DNA of 64,000 nt from Mycolicibacterium sp. YH-1 (GTDB taxonomy: Bacteria; Actinomycetota; Actinomycetes; Mycobacteriales; Mycobacteriaceae): the NCBI RefSeq assembly GCF_022557175.1, contig NZ_CP092915.1:682001-746000 (forward strand). Direction: 5' to 3'. The notes beneath the pieces are model-generated. The model was not told the DNA's origin and ran no database searches. It saw only the letters and a list, made by a program, of their open reading frames with translations. Positions 8,323-17,577 of this stretch are shown in pieces. Both the position numbers and the translations under genes were made by a program. Each line of letters begins with the position of its first letter. Positions within the stretch are counted from its first letter, which is position 1.

Positions 8323-9462
8323 TTACTGCCCCTTGCTCTCGCGAGGCAGACCCAGCAGCCGCTCGGCGATGATGTTGCGCTGAATCTCGTTGGTGCCCGC
8401 GTAAATCGGGCCGCCCAATGCGAACAGCAGGCCCTCGGTCCAGTTATCTGCCAGCTCGGCGTCGGGACCCCGCAGGTCCAGTGCGGTCTGGTGCAGCGCG
8501 ACGTCCAGGTCGGACCAGAACACCTTGGTGACCGACGACTCGACGCCGAGTTCGCCGCCACCGACCAGGCGCGTCACCGTGCCGAACGTGTGCAGCCGGT
8601 ACGCCTGTGCCTTGATCCAGGCGTCGGCGACGCGCTCGGCGTATGCCGGATTGCGGTCGGACTTCCAGAGGTCGACGAGTCGCTCGGCCGGTGCGAGGAA
8701 TCGAGCTGGGCTGCGCAGCGACATGCCGCGCTCATTGCTCGAGGTGCTCATGGCCGCGCGCCAGCCGTCGTTGACGCCGCCGATGACGTCCTCGTCGGGG
8801 ACGAAGACGTCGTCGAGGAAGACCTCGCCGAATCCGGTGTCACCACCGAGTTGCGCGATGGGCCGCACGGTGACGCCGTCGGCCTTCAGGTCGAACATGA
8901 AGTAGGTCAACCCCTTGTGCCGCTGGGCCTCGGGGTCCGAGCGGAACAAGCCGAACGCCCTGTCGCCGAAGGGGGCCCGCGAACTCCAGATCTTTTGACC
9001 GTTGAGCTTCCAGCCGCCGTCGGTTCTGGTGGCGGTGGACCGCAGCGATGCCAGGTCGCTGCCCGCCTCGGGCTCCGACCACGCCTGCGCCCAGATCTCC
9101 TCACCGCTGGCCATCTTGGGCAGGATTCGGTCCAGTTGCTCGGGTGTTCCGTGTGCGAACAGGGTCGGCGCCAGCATCGAGGTGCCGTTGGCGCTGGCCC
9201 GGCCGGGTGCGCCCGCGCGGAAGTACTCCTCCTCGTAGACCACCCACTGCAACAGCGTCGCGTCGCGACCGCCGTACTTCTCGGGCCACGCGATGACCGA
9301 CAGGCCCGCGTCGAACAGCACCTTGTCCCAGTGCCGGTGCTGCTCGAAGCCCTCGGCGATGTCGTAGGACTTGGTCGGGAAGTGCGCGGTGTTGGCGGCG
9401 AGGAAGTCGCGGACCTCGGCCCGGAACTCCTCTGTCGCCTCGTCGAACTGTAAGTCCATCAA
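8323..9462 (-). CDS. fadE31: Acyl-CoA dehydrogenase FadE31
   Basis: A 379-residue full-length acyl-CoA dehydrogenase. AWSEPEAGSDLASLRS near residue 128, NGQKIWSSRAPFGD near 155 and the C-terminal YAGTNEIQRNIIAERLLG are the standard FAD and substrate-binding segments. Probable partner of FadE32 and/or FadE33. Its start overlaps the fadD3 stop (ATGA); a second ATG one codon later is equally possible. Expression should follow the KstR2 site upstream of fadD3. Confidence 0.9.
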   Translation of the reverse strand: MMDLQFDEATEEFRAEVRDFLAANTAHFPTKSYDIAEGFEQHRHWDKVLFDAGLSVIAWPEKYGGRDATLLQWVVYEEEYFRAGAPGRASANGTSMLAPTLFAHGTPEQLDRILPKMASGEEIWAQAWSEPEAGSDLASLRSTATRTDGGWKLNGQKIWSSRAPFGDRAFGLFRSDPEAQRHKGLTYFMFDLKADGVTVRPIAQLGGDTGFGEVFLDDVFVPDEDVIGGVNDGWRAAMSTSSNERGMSLRSPARFLAPAERLVDLWKSDRNPAYAERVADAWIKAQAYRLHTFGTVTRLVGGGELGVESSVTKVFWSDLDVALHQTALDLRGPDAELADNWTEGLLFALGGPIYAGTNEIQRNIIAERLLGLPRESKGQ

Positions 9463-11054
9463 ATCATCTCTCGCAGTTGGGGTTTGACGACCTTGCCGCC
9501 GGCGTTGCGCGGAAGCGCGTCCACGAACGCGACAGCACGCGGCGTCTTGAAATTGGCCAGATGCTCGCGGGCGCTGGCGATCACACTCTGTTCGTCGAGT
9601 TCGGCGCCCGGCTTCACCACGACGAACGCCTTGCCGACCTCGCCCATGCGCTCGTCGGGCACGCCGATCACGGCGGCCTCGGCGACTCCGTCGATGCGGG
9701 CGAGTACCTGCTCGACCTCCGCGGGGTACACGTTGAAGCCGCCGCTGATGTACATGTCCTTGAGGCGGTCGGTGATCCGCAGATTGCCCGCCTCGTCGAG
9801 GTTTCCGATATCCCCGGTGTGCAGCCAGCCGTCGGCGTCGATGGCTGCCGCGGTGGCCTCGGGGTCGTCGAGGTAGCCGAGCATGACGTTGGGACCCCGC
9901 AGCAGTACCTCGCCGGATACTGGTTCGTCGCCGCCTGTCGACGCCGCGTCGATCCGGAGTTCGAAGCCGGCGATGGGGCGTCCGCTGGTGGTGGCGACCG
10001 TGACGGCGTCATCGTCGGATCGGCACATGGTGCCGAAACCGCTTGCCTCGGTGAGCCCGTACGCGGTCAGCACGATGTCGATGTCGAGCTCGGACTGCAT
10101 CCGTTCAATGAGGACCACCGGAATGGTGGCCGCCCCGGTCACGGCGAATCGCAATGATGTCAGGTCGTACTCGGCGCGCTTGGGATGGTCGAGCAGCGTC
10201 TGGTAGATCGTTGGGGGACCTGGCAGCACCGTGATGCGGTGCTCCTGCACCGCGCGCATCGCCCGCTCGGGGTCGAACGTCAACTGCGGGATGAGCGTCG
10301 CACCCCTCTGCAGGCAGGTCAGGATGCCGGCCTTGTAGCCGAAGTTGTGGAAGAACGGGTTGATGCACAGGTAGCGGTCGTCGCTGGTGAGTTCGGCGCA
10401 GTCGGCCCACGCCGCCGGCGCGTCAAGCGACTGCCGGTGCGCGCACAGCACACCCTTGCTACGGCCCGTGGTGCCCGAGGTGAACAGGATGTCGGACACG
10501 TCGTCGGGTCGCACGGCCGCCGCGCGGGCATCTGCGGCGGCGACGTCGGTGCCGCGCGCGATGAACGCATCCCACGACGCCGCCGAGTCGGCGTCGCCGT
10601 CCTGCACGGGCACCCGCACAACGTGGCGCAGGTCGGGCAGGGCGCCGAGGTCGAGTTCGCCAACTCGGTCGGCGCCGAGGAACTCGCCCATGCCGATCAG
10701 CAGTGGCGCCTTGGTGCGGGCCAGGATGTCGGTGGCCTCGCTGGCGGTGTAGCGGGTGTTCAGCGGTACGACGACCCCGCCTGCGTAGGTCGTGGCGAGG
10801 CTGGCGACGACCCAGTGCCAGGTGTTGGGTGACCAGATGGCCACGCAGTCTCCTGGGCCCACGCCGAGGGCGATCATCGCCGCCGCGGCCTGCCTGACCT
10901 CGTCCTTCAGGCCGGCGTAGGTGAGCACGCGGTCGTCGGTGACGACGGCGGCGCGGTCGGGAAACTCGCCGGCTATCCGGTGCAGGGTTGCGGGGATGGT
11001 CCTGGGCTGCGAGGACTCCAAGTCACTGCGCTCCTGCCCGCCGGGCGTCGTCAT
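9459..11054 (-). CDS. fadD3: HIP-CoA synthetase FadD3
   Basis: A 531-residue adenylate-forming ligase. The P-loop FTSGTTGRSKG lies near residue 195, GWLHTGDIGNLDE near 415, and the catalytic lysine is in PRNAGGKVVK near the C-terminus. In M. tuberculosis FadD3 attaches CoA to the steroid ring C/D remnant HIP (methylhexahydroindanedione propionate), the entry step to ring C/D degradation. It is divergent from fadE30 with a KstR2 operator between them, the known arrangement. A GAGGAG ribosome site precedes ATG. Confidence 0.92.
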   Translation of the reverse strand: MTTPGGQERSDLESSQPRTIPATLHRIAGEFPDRAAVVTDDRVLTYAGLKDEVRQAAAAMIALGVGPGDCVAIWSPNTWHWVVASLATTYAGGVVVPLNTRYTASEATDILARTKAPLLIGMGEFLGADRVGELDLGALPDLRHVVRVPVQDGDADSAASWDAFIARGTDVAAADARAAAVRPDDVSDILFTSGTTGRSKGVLCAHRQSLDAPAAWADCAELTSDDRYLCINPFFHNFGYKAGILTCLQRGATLIPQLTFDPERAMRAVQEHRITVLPGPPTIYQTLLDHPKRAEYDLTSLRFAVTGAATIPVVLIERMQSELDIDIVLTAYGLTEASGFGTMCRSDDDAVTVATTSGRPIAGFELRIDAASTGGDEPVSGEVLLRGPNVMLGYLDDPEATAAAIDADGWLHTGDIGNLDEAGNLRITDRLKDMYISGGFNVYPAEVEQVLARIDGVAEAAVIGVPDERMGEVGKAFVVVKPGAELDEQSVIASAREHLANFKTPRAVAFVDALPRNAGGKVVKPQLREMI

Positions 11055-11071
11055 TGATGCTCCTCTAACAA

Positions 11072-11085
11072 AGCAAGTGCTTGGT
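11072..11085. promoter_or_regulatory. KstR2 operator between fadD3 and fadE30
   Basis: AGCAAGTGCTTGGT matches the described KstR2 inverted repeat AnCAAGnnCTTGnT at every fixed position. On the forward side it is followed by a -10-like TAGCCT (11090-11095), then six bases to the fadE30 ATG, suggesting a leaderless transcript. On the reverse side it lies 17 bp from the fadD3 start. The effector of KstR2 in other mycobacteria is HIP-CoA, the FadD3 product. Confidence 0.88.
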
Positions 11086-11101
11086 AGGTTAGCCTACAAG
11101 A

Positions 11102-12250
11102 ATGTTGGAAGTCGAGGAGTTCCGGACCGAGGTCCGGCAATGGCTCGCCGACAACCTGGTCGGTGAGTACGCGGCACTCAAGGGTCTCGGTGGGCCCGGA
11201 CGTGAGCACGAGGCGTTCGAGGAACGGCGCGCCTGGAACCAGCATCTCGCGAAGGCGGGGCTGACGTGTCTGGGCTGGCCGGTGGAACACGGCGGTCGTG
11301 GGCTGTCGGTGGCGCACCGTGTTGCGTTCTACGAGGAGTACGCCAAGGCCGACGCGCCGGACAAGGTCAATCACTTCGGTGAGGAACTCCTGGGTCCGAC
11401 GCTGATCGCCTACGGCACACCCGAACAGCAGAAGCGCTTCCTGCCCAAAATCCTCGACGTCACCGAGCTGTGGTCGCAGGGCTACTCCGAGCCGGGTGCG
11501 GGCAGTGACCTCGCCAACGTCTCGACGTCGGCCGAACTCGACGGCGATGCCTGGGTGATCAACGGGCAGAAGGTGTGGACGTCACTCGCGCACTGGGCGC
11601 AGTGGTGCTTCGTCATCGCCCGTACCGAGAAGGGCTCCAAGCGCCACGCCGGACTGTCGTATCTGCTGGTGCCGCTGGATCAGCCGGGAGTGGAGATCCG
11701 CCCGATCGTCCAGCTGACCGGAGACTCGGAGTTCAACGAGGTCTTCTTCGACGACGCCCGCACCGACGCATCTCTCGTGGTGGGGGAGCCGGGCGACGGT
11801 TGGCGGGTTGCCATGGGCACCCTGACCTTCGAGCGCGGAGTCTCCACGCTCGGCCAGCAGATCCGTTACGCACGTGAGCACTCCGGCCTGGTAGAGCTGG
11901 CCAAGCAGACTGGCGCCATCGACGATCCGCTGATCCGGGAGCGACTGACCCGGTCGTGGGCGGGGCTGCAGACCATGCGGTCGTATGCGCTGGCCACGAT
12001 GGATGTGGAGCAACCGGGTCAAGACAATGTGTCGAAACTGCTGTGGGCCAACTGGCATCGCGATCTCGGGGAGATCGCGATGGACGTTCAGGGGATGGCG
12101 GGCCTGGCGCTCGTCGGCGCAGAGTTCGACGAGTGGCAGCGGCTCTACCTCTTCTCCCGCTCGGACACGATCTACGGCGGTTCGAACGAGATTCAGCGAA
12201 ACATCATCGCCGAGCGCGTGCTCGGCCTGCCACGAGAGGTCAAGGGCTAA
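11102..12250 (+). CDS. fadE30: Acyl-CoA dehydrogenase FadE30
   Basis: A 382-residue acyl-CoA dehydrogenase with YSEPGAGSDLANVS near residue 130, NGQKVWTSLAHWAQW near 157 and the C-terminal YGGSNEIQRNIIAERVLG. FadE30 dehydrogenates the propionyl side chain of HIP-CoA derivatives. No Shine-Dalgarno sequence precedes ATG, and a -10-like element lies six bases upstream of it, consistent with leaderless expression from the KstR2 promoter. The stop overlaps the ipdF start (TAATG). Confidence 0.92.
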   Translation: MLEVEEFRTEVRQWLADNLVGEYAALKGLGGPGREHEAFEERRAWNQHLAKAGLTCLGWPVEHGGRGLSVAHRVAFYEEYAKADAPDKVNHFGEELLGPTLIAYGTPEQQKRFLPKILDVTELWSQGYSEPGAGSDLANVSTSAELDGDAWVINGQKVWTSLAHWAQWCFVIARTEKGSKRHAGLSYLLVPLDQPGVEIRPIVQLTGDSEFNEVFFDDARTDASLVVGEPGDGWRVAMGTLTFERGVSTLGQQIRYAREHSGLVELAKQTGAIDDPLIRERLTRSWAGLQTMRSYALATMDVEQPGQDNVSKLLWANWHRDLGEIAMDVQGMAGLALVGAEFDEWQRLYLFSRSDTIYGGSNEIQRNIIAERVLGLPREVKG

Positions 12251-13038
12251 TGAGTCTGGCGGTTGCGCCCAAGGAGATCGACGGCCACGGATTGCTCAAG
12301 GGCAAGGTCGTGCTGGTGACGGCAGCCGCGGGAACCGGCATCGGTTCGACGACCGCACGGCGGGCGCTGCTGGAGGGCGCCGATGTCGTGGTGTCCGATT
12401 TCCACGAACGCCGCCTCGGTGAGACGCGCGACGAGCTGGCGGGTCTGGGGCTGGGCCGCGTCGATGCCGTGGTGTGTGACGTGACGTCGACCGAGGCCGT
12501 CGACGCCCTGATCACCACCGCGGTGGAGAAGATGGGTCGCCTCGACGTGCTGGTCAACAACGCCGGCCTGGGCGGGCAGACGCCCGTCATCGATATGACC
12601 GACGACGAGTGGGACCGCGTCCTCAACGTCACGCTCACCTCGGTCATGCGGGCCACCCGCGCGACGCTGCGCTACTTCCGCGACGTCGAGCACGGCGGTG
12701 TCATCGTCAACAACGCCAGTGTGCTGGGTTGGCGCGCACAGCACTCGCAGTCGCACTACGCGGCGGCCAAGGCCGGTGTGATGGCGCTGACTCGCTGCAG
12801 CGCAATCGAAGCCGTCGAGTACGGCGTCCGCATCAACGCGGTGTCGCCGAGCATCGCACGGCACAAGTTCCTCGAGAAGACCAGTTCGTCCGAACTTCTC
12901 GACCAACTGGCCTCGGACGAGGCGTTCGGCAGGGCCGCCGAACCATGGGAGATCGCGACCACTATCGCGTTTTTGGCCAGTGACTACTCCAGTTACCTGA
13001 CCGGAGAGGTCATATCGGTATCCAGTCAGCGCGCGTGA
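12250..13038 (+). CDS. ipdF: Steroid ring C/D short-chain dehydrogenase IpdF
   Basis: A 262-residue SDR with a slightly atypical cofactor loop (TAAAGTGIG near residue 24), NNAGLGG near 100, a serine in NNASVLG and YAAAK near residue 173. It follows fadE30 with a one-base overlap, as Rv3559c follows fadE30 in M. tuberculosis. IpdF is assigned there to oxidation of a hydroxyacyl-CoA in HIP side-chain beta-oxidation. The next gene in M. tuberculosis (PPE64, then kstR2) is replaced here by about 12.6 kb of other genes. Confidence 0.85.
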   Translation: MSLAVAPKEIDGHGLLKGKVVLVTAAAGTGIGSTTARRALLEGADVVVSDFHERRLGETRDELAGLGLGRVDAVVCDVTSTEAVDALITTAVEKMGRLDVLVNNAGLGGQTPVIDMTDDEWDRVLNVTLTSVMRATRATLRYFRDVEHGGVIVNNASVLGWRAQHSQSHYAAAKAGVMALTRCSAIEAVEYGVRINAVSPSIARHKFLEKTSSSELLDQLASDEAFGRAAEPWEIATTIAFLASDYSSYLTGEVISVSSQRA

Positions 13039-13057
13039 GCCCCGTACGCTGGGCGAC

Positions 13058-13318
13058 GTGAAGCGACTGGCGTTGGCCCTGACCGTGGTGGCCGTACTGA
13101 CCGGATGCTCGGGCGCCAGCAACTCGGGCGGCCGCACAACATGCGCGGACTTCCTGGCCATGCGCACCGAGGACCAGGACGCGACCGTGGCCAGGTACCT
13201 GAAGGAGCGCGACGGCAAGAACTCGTCGACGGGTGACATCGTGTCGCAGCGATCCGCCTTCGCCAAGCTCTGCACGCCCGAGGACAAAAAGGACACCAAG
13301 ATCGCCGACCTCGGCTGA
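13058..13318 (+). CDS. Small lipoprotein, HdeA-like
   Basis: An 86-residue protein with signal peptide and lipobox LTGC near residue 17 and a short mature part carrying two cysteines (TCADFL and KLCTPED). The C-x-DF-L spacing and helical composition resemble small acid-stress HdeA-like proteins found in mycobacteria; this is a weak resemblance. GTG start. It lies 19 bp after ipdF and 73 bp before the response regulator, so it may be read from either side. Function unknown. Confidence 0.7.
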   Translation: MKRLALALTVVAVLTGCSGASNSGGRTTCADFLAMRTEDQDATVARYLKERDGKNSSTGDIVSQRSAFAKLCTPEDKKDTKIADLG

Positions 13319-13391
13319 CGCAGGCCTTTCTCCACCGTATCTTCACAACTGCACCCCGGAAGCACCACACCAGGCACTTACAGTCTGAAGT

Positions 13392-14057
13392 GTGAAGCGA
13401 ATCCTGGTGGTCGACGACGAGCCGACCATCCTGGCCGCGGTGGCCGCTCGCCTTCGTGCCGAGGAATTCCTGGTGGATACCGCCGTCGACGGACCGTCGG
13501 CGGTAGCGAAGGCTGCGGCGACCGATCCCGATCTGGTGGTGCTCGACGTCATGCTGCCCGGTTTCGACGGGTTGGAGGTATGCCGACGAATCCACGCCGT
13601 GCGCCCGACGCCGGTACTGATGCTCACGGCCCGCAGCGACGAGACGGACATGCTGGTGGGCCTGGGCATAGGGGCCGACGACTACCTGACCAAACCCTTC
13701 AGCATGCGCGAACTCGTCGCGCGCGTTCGTGTGCTGCTGCGCCGCGCGGATCGGACGAGCGAGACATCACCGGTCTCGGTCGGTGAGTACCGAATCGACG
13801 TGCAGGCGCGTCGTGTTCACCGGGCCGATGAGGAAATCCACCTCACCAAGCTGGAATTCGACGTGCTGGCCTTCCTCGCGGGGAGGCCGAGGGCCGCGGT
13901 GCCCCGTGAGACGCTCCTGGAGCACGTCTGGGGCTGGGCCTCGGGGGTGGAGACCCGCACGGTGGACAGCCACGTGAAGGCATTGCGGCGCAAGCTCGGA
14001 GCGGAACTCATCCGCACGGTGCACGGCGTCGGCTACGCGCTGGAGCCGCCACGATGA
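13392..14057 (+). CDS. OmpR/PhoB-type response regulator
   Basis: A 221-residue two-domain regulator. The receiver domain has the acidic pair VVDDE near residue 8, the phosphoacceptor aspartate at about residue 52 (LVVLDVMLPG), TA near 82 and the switch lysine in YLTKPF. The C-terminal winged helix is clear in VETRTVDSHVKALRRKL. GTG start. It overlaps the sensor kinase by four bases. Target genes are unknown; the downstream membrane protein in the same operon is the obvious candidate. Confidence 0.92.
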   Translation: MKRILVVDDEPTILAAVAARLRAEEFLVDTAVDGPSAVAKAAATDPDLVVLDVMLPGFDGLEVCRRIHAVRPTPVLMLTARSDETDMLVGLGIGADDYLTKPFSMRELVARVRVLLRRADRTSETSPVSVGEYRIDVQARRVHRADEEIHLTKLEFDVLAFLAGRPRAAVPRETLLEHVWGWASGVETRTVDSHVKALRRKLGAELIRTVHGVGYALEPPR

Positions 14058-15079
14058 GCCGGCTCGCCGCCGTGTGGGACCGGCTGCCGCGCCCGTTGGA
14101 CCCGTTCGCCTCGTTCAAGGTCAAGATGGGTCTGCTGGTTGTCAGCGCCATCACCCTGATCGCGCTCACGTTCCAGATCGGCGCGGGGTGGCAGCTCCGA
14201 TACACGCTGCTCGCCGCGCTGGTCGTCTCGCTCGTCTTCACTCAGTTTCTCGCGCACGGGATGACCTCCCCGCTGCGTCAGATGACCGCGGCAGCCCGTG
14301 CCATGGCGCGGGGTGACTACAGCGTGCGTGTGCGCGCCACGTCCAGGGACGAGGTGGGACAGCTGGCTACGGCCTACAACCAGATGGCGGCCGATCTCGG
14401 TGCCGCGGACGAGTACCGGCGCGGGCTCATCGCCAATGTCTCCCACGAACTCCGGACCCCCATCGCGGCGCTGCACGCGCTGCTGGAGAACGTCGTCGAC
14501 GGCGTCGACAAACCGGATGCCAAAACCATGCGGTTGGCGTTGTCGCAGACCGAGCGACTCGGCGAGCTGGTGACCAACCTGCTTGACCTCTCGCGGCTCG
14601 AAGGCGGTGCGATCCCGCTGCAGCAGGGCCCATTCCGAGTCAGCGACTTTCTCGGCGAGGCGATCGCGCACGTCGCCGTGTCGACACCCGATGTCGAGAT
14701 AGTCGTACGGGTGTCGCCGCCGACCCTGATCGCCGTCGCGGACCCGGCGCGGCTTCGGCAGGTCGTCGTCAACCTGGTAGACAACGCGATTCGGCACAGT
14801 CCAGCCGGGGGCCGCGTGTCGGTCGACGCGAGTGCCGCCACCCTCACGGGACTGCGCCTGGAGGTGTGCGACGAGGGCCCGGGCATACCGGCTGTCGAGC
14901 GCGAACGGTTGTTCCAGCGCTTCACCCGTGGTGCGACGTCGGCGGGAGGCACAGGCCTCGGGTTGGCGATCGCTCGGTGGGCGGCCGAACTGCACGGTGG
15001 CGCAGTCGAAGTCATGGACACCAGTACAGGCTGCCGCATAGCGGTCACCATCCCCCAGACGGCGGAGGAGTTCACATGA
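14054..15079 (+). CDS. Sensor histidine kinase without large extracellular sensor
   Basis: A 341-residue membrane kinase. Two transmembrane helices (about residues 25-42 and 52-68) are separated by only about ten residues, so there is almost no extracytoplasmic sensor. A HAMP domain follows (about 66-118), then the phosphoacceptor histidine near 131 (NVSHELRTP), the N box NLVDNAIRHS and G boxes DEGPGIP and GGTGLGLAIA. Such kinases usually sense membrane state or a partner protein. The multispan protein encoded next (ATGA overlap) could be that partner. Confidence 0.92.
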   Translation: MSRLAAVWDRLPRPLDPFASFKVKMGLLVVSAITLIALTFQIGAGWQLRYTLLAALVVSLVFTQFLAHGMTSPLRQMTAAARAMARGDYSVRVRATSRDEVGQLATAYNQMAADLGAADEYRRGLIANVSHELRTPIAALHALLENVVDGVDKPDAKTMRLALSQTERLGELVTNLLDLSRLEGGAIPLQQGPFRVSDFLGEAIAHVAVSTPDVEIVVRVSPPTLIAVADPARLRQVVVNLVDNAIRHSPAGGRVSVDASAATLTGLRLEVCDEGPGIPAVERERLFQRFTRGATSAGGTGLGLAIARWAAELHGGAVEVMDTSTGCRIAVTIPQTAEEFT

Positions 15080-16590
15080 CCGTGACGGTTCCTGGCGCGC
15101 ACATGCCGCCACCAGTGCTTGGCCCGACCCGCCCCGGGTACGGCGAGCCGGGCTGGACCGTCTGGCCGCACCGCGTGTGGCCACTCGATTCTCTGGCACA
15201 AGCGCCTCGGCGGGTCGTCGTGTCCGCCCTCGTGGTCGGTGTACTCGGCACCGCGGTGTGGCGGCCGACGGTGCTGAGCATCGGATACCTCGTCGCCGGC
15301 CTGATGGTCTTCGCTGTGGTCTACGGCACCGGTGAGCGTCGACCCACCCGCGGTGAGTGGCTGGGAATGGGACTGACGTTGGCGCTGCTCTCGGTTCCGG
15401 CGCTGCTCGCCGCGGAGTGGCTCGGCGTGCTCTGCATCATGGCGGCGTGGCTCGTCGGTTGGTGCACGCTGGTCGGAGGTCGCACCTGGACATCGGTGTT
15501 CATGGCGCCGTTCGTGCCGCTGCTGCTTCCCGCGCGGTTGACCGGCTGGGTTCGGCGTGCGGCACCCGCGTTGGTGCCGCACGCGGTGGGCGGTGTGAAG
15601 CTGGCCCGCTTCGGGGCCGTCATCGCGATCACGGTGACGCTGGTGCTGGTGTTCGGTGGTCTACTCACCGCCGCGGACCCGGCGTTCGCGCACCTTGTCG
15701 ACAACGTGGTTCCCGCGCTGGACCTCGACGGCCTCGTCGGCCGCGTTCTGGTGTTCGCACTCGCGGCGGCCCTCGTGCTCGGTGGTGGCTATGTGATGCG
15801 CTTCGCACCGCGGCTGGACGCCGTGGCGCCCGCGCCGATGCGGTCCGTGCCGAGGTGGGAGTGGGCGGTGCCGCTGGGCGTGCTCGACGCGTTGTTCGTG
15901 GCGTTTGTCGCCGTGCAGGCGACGGTCCTCTTCGGAGGCCACCGCCACGTCGTCGAAACCGAGGGACTGACGTACGCCGAGTACGCGCGGCAGGGGTTCT
16001 GGCAGCTGCTCTGGGTATCGGCGTTGACGCTGCTGGTGATCAGCGTCGTCATCCGGGTCGCCGCTCGCGTCACCGCTGCGGATCGGCGGGCGCTGCGGGT
16101 GCTGGTGGGAACGACGTGCGCCACCTCGGTGGTCGTGGTGATCTCGGCGATCCACCGGATGTGGCTCTATCAGGAGGCCTACGGCTTCAGCGTGCAGCGG
16201 CTCGTGGTCATCACCATCGAGTTGTGGCTCGGCGCGGTGTTCGTGCTGATTGCACTGGCAGGCGTCGGCATGACGGCGCGTTGGCTGCCGCGCGCGGTCC
16301 TGGTGTCCGGTGCCGTTGCGCTGCTCGGCCTGGCGGCGATCAACCCGGAGCGGCTGATCGCCGAGCGCAACATAGACCGCTATGCGCAGACGGGGCAGCT
16401 GGACGCCTCGTACCTGCTGTCGCTGTCATCGGATGCCGAGCCCGCGTTGGCCCGGCTGCCCGAACCGATGCCGCAGTGCGCGGACTATCGCGCTGACGCG
16501 CCGGACGCGTGGTACGAGTTCAACCTGTCGCGGTGGCGCGCCAGTGGTGCTGACCCGGCGACCGCCACCTGCCCGCAGTACGTCGAGTAG
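15076..16590 (+). CDS. Multispan membrane protein (DUF4153/DUF4173-like)
   Basis: A 504-residue protein with about ten or more hydrophobic segments and a C-terminal soluble tail with two cysteines (QCADYR and TCPQYVE). Features such as NPERLIAERNIDRY near residue 435 and the TM pattern fit the DUF4153/DUF4173 group often encoded with two-component systems. Start codon overlaps the kinase stop (ATGA). The biochemical role of the family is not established. It converges on the sugar kinase gene with a 27-bp gap. Confidence 0.78.
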   Translation: MTVTVPGAHMPPPVLGPTRPGYGEPGWTVWPHRVWPLDSLAQAPRRVVVSALVVGVLGTAVWRPTVLSIGYLVAGLMVFAVVYGTGERRPTRGEWLGMGLTLALLSVPALLAAEWLGVLCIMAAWLVGWCTLVGGRTWTSVFMAPFVPLLLPARLTGWVRRAAPALVPHAVGGVKLARFGAVIAITVTLVLVFGGLLTAADPAFAHLVDNVVPALDLDGLVGRVLVFALAAALVLGGGYVMRFAPRLDAVAPAPMRSVPRWEWAVPLGVLDALFVAFVAVQATVLFGGHRHVVETEGLTYAEYARQGFWQLLWVSALTLLVISVVIRVAARVTAADRRALRVLVGTTCATSVVVVISAIHRMWLYQEAYGFSVQRLVVITIELWLGAVFVLIALAGVGMTARWLPRAVLVSGAVALLGLAAINPERLIAERNIDRYAQTGQLDASYLLSLSSDAEPALARLPEPMPQCADYRADAPDAWYEFNLSRWRASGADPATATCPQYVE

Positions 16591-16617
16591 TTCGAGCCGG
16601 TCCATTCACGAAGCGTC

Positions 16618-17577
16618 TCACCGGCGGACCGGGTCAGCGGCCGGCGACAAGGCGCGCACGAGATCGGCGGTTGTCGGAGCGCCCTGCCAGTCGCCGGGCA
16701 CAGTACAGGCGAGGGCTCCGCACACTGCCGCTGCCGCCAAGCTCTCCGGGACGGTATGACCGGTCATGGTGTGCGCGAGATATCCGGCGACGAAAGCGTC
16801 TCCGGCGCCGACGGTGTCGACTGAGGTGATCTGGTGCGGGTCTTGGCGGTGGAACTCACCGCCGACCGATGCTGCCGCCCCCGCCTCGCCCAGCTTGACC
16901 ACCGCGTAGCCGCGGGCGAGCGACGTCATTGCCTCGCACGTTGCGCGTAGATCCCGGGTGCCGGTGAACATGTGGGCCTCGTCGAGGCCGGCGAAGACGA
17001 TATCGGCCTGGCCCAGTATCGGTGTGAGGACCTCGGCTGCGGTCTGCCGATCCCACAGTGCGCTGCGGTAATTGACGTCGAACGATATGGAGATGTCGCG
17101 AGCGTGGGCAAGCGCGAGGACGTGCTCGACCGTGGCGCGGCAACTCTCGCTCAGCGCCGGTGTGATCCCGGAGAGGTGGACATTTGTGGCGCCGTCGAGC
17201 GCGCTCTCATCAATATCAGCTGGCGTGAGCGCGGCCGCTGCGCTTGTCGAGCGGTAGTAGAGCACTTCGGTGTGCGTGATCGAATGCCGGTTCTTGATCA
17301 TCAGGCCGGTGGGTCGGCTCGGCTCTCGGCACGCGACGACACGAACGTGCTCAGCTGACAGTTCGCGCTCGATGAGTTCGCCGATGGCGTCTGCGCCCAG
17401 CCTCGATATCCAGGTCGAGCGTATCCCCAGGCGAGCAACCCCGATCGCCACGTTCGACTCGGCACCGCCGATGGACAGGGCCAGATGGCTTTGGTGTCGC
17501 AGGGGGCCGGGGGAGGGGGAGGCGAGCAGACCCATTGTCTCGCCGACGGTGACGAGAGACGGAATGCGTTGCGTCAT
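16618..17577 (-). CDS. PfkB-family kinase, 2-keto-3-deoxygluconate kinase-like
   Basis: A 319-residue ribokinase-fold sugar kinase. The N-terminal substrate loop GGAESNVAIGVARLG (about residues 37-51) and the anion-hole/catalytic DTVGAGDAF with aspartate near 260 are intact. The start MTQRIPS overlaps the aldolase stop (ATGA). Paired with a KDPG-type aldolase it should phosphorylate a 2-keto-3-deoxy sugar acid, the lower Entner-Doudoroff branch. The exact sugar acid is unknown. Last gene of the LacI-controlled operon. Confidence 0.82.
   Translation of the reverse strand: MTQRIPSLVTVGETMGLLASPSPGPLRHQSHLALSIGGAESNVAIGVARLGIRSTWISRLGADAIGELIERELSAEHVRVVACREPSRPTGLMIKNRHSITHTEVLYYRSTSAAAALTPADIDESALDGATNVHLSGITPALSESCRATVEHVLALAHARDISISFDVNYRSALWDRQTAAEVLTPILGQADIVFAGLDEAHMFTGTRDLRATCEAMTSLARGYAVVKLGEAGAAASVGGEFHRQDPHQITSVDTVGAGDAFVAGYLAHTMTGHTVPESLAAAAVCGALACTVPGDWQGAPTTADLVRALSPAADPVRR

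Noticed and set aside
14033..15582. Long reverse frames opposite the sensor kinase and membrane protein
   Set aside because: They overlap well-supported forward genes and show no recognisable motif.
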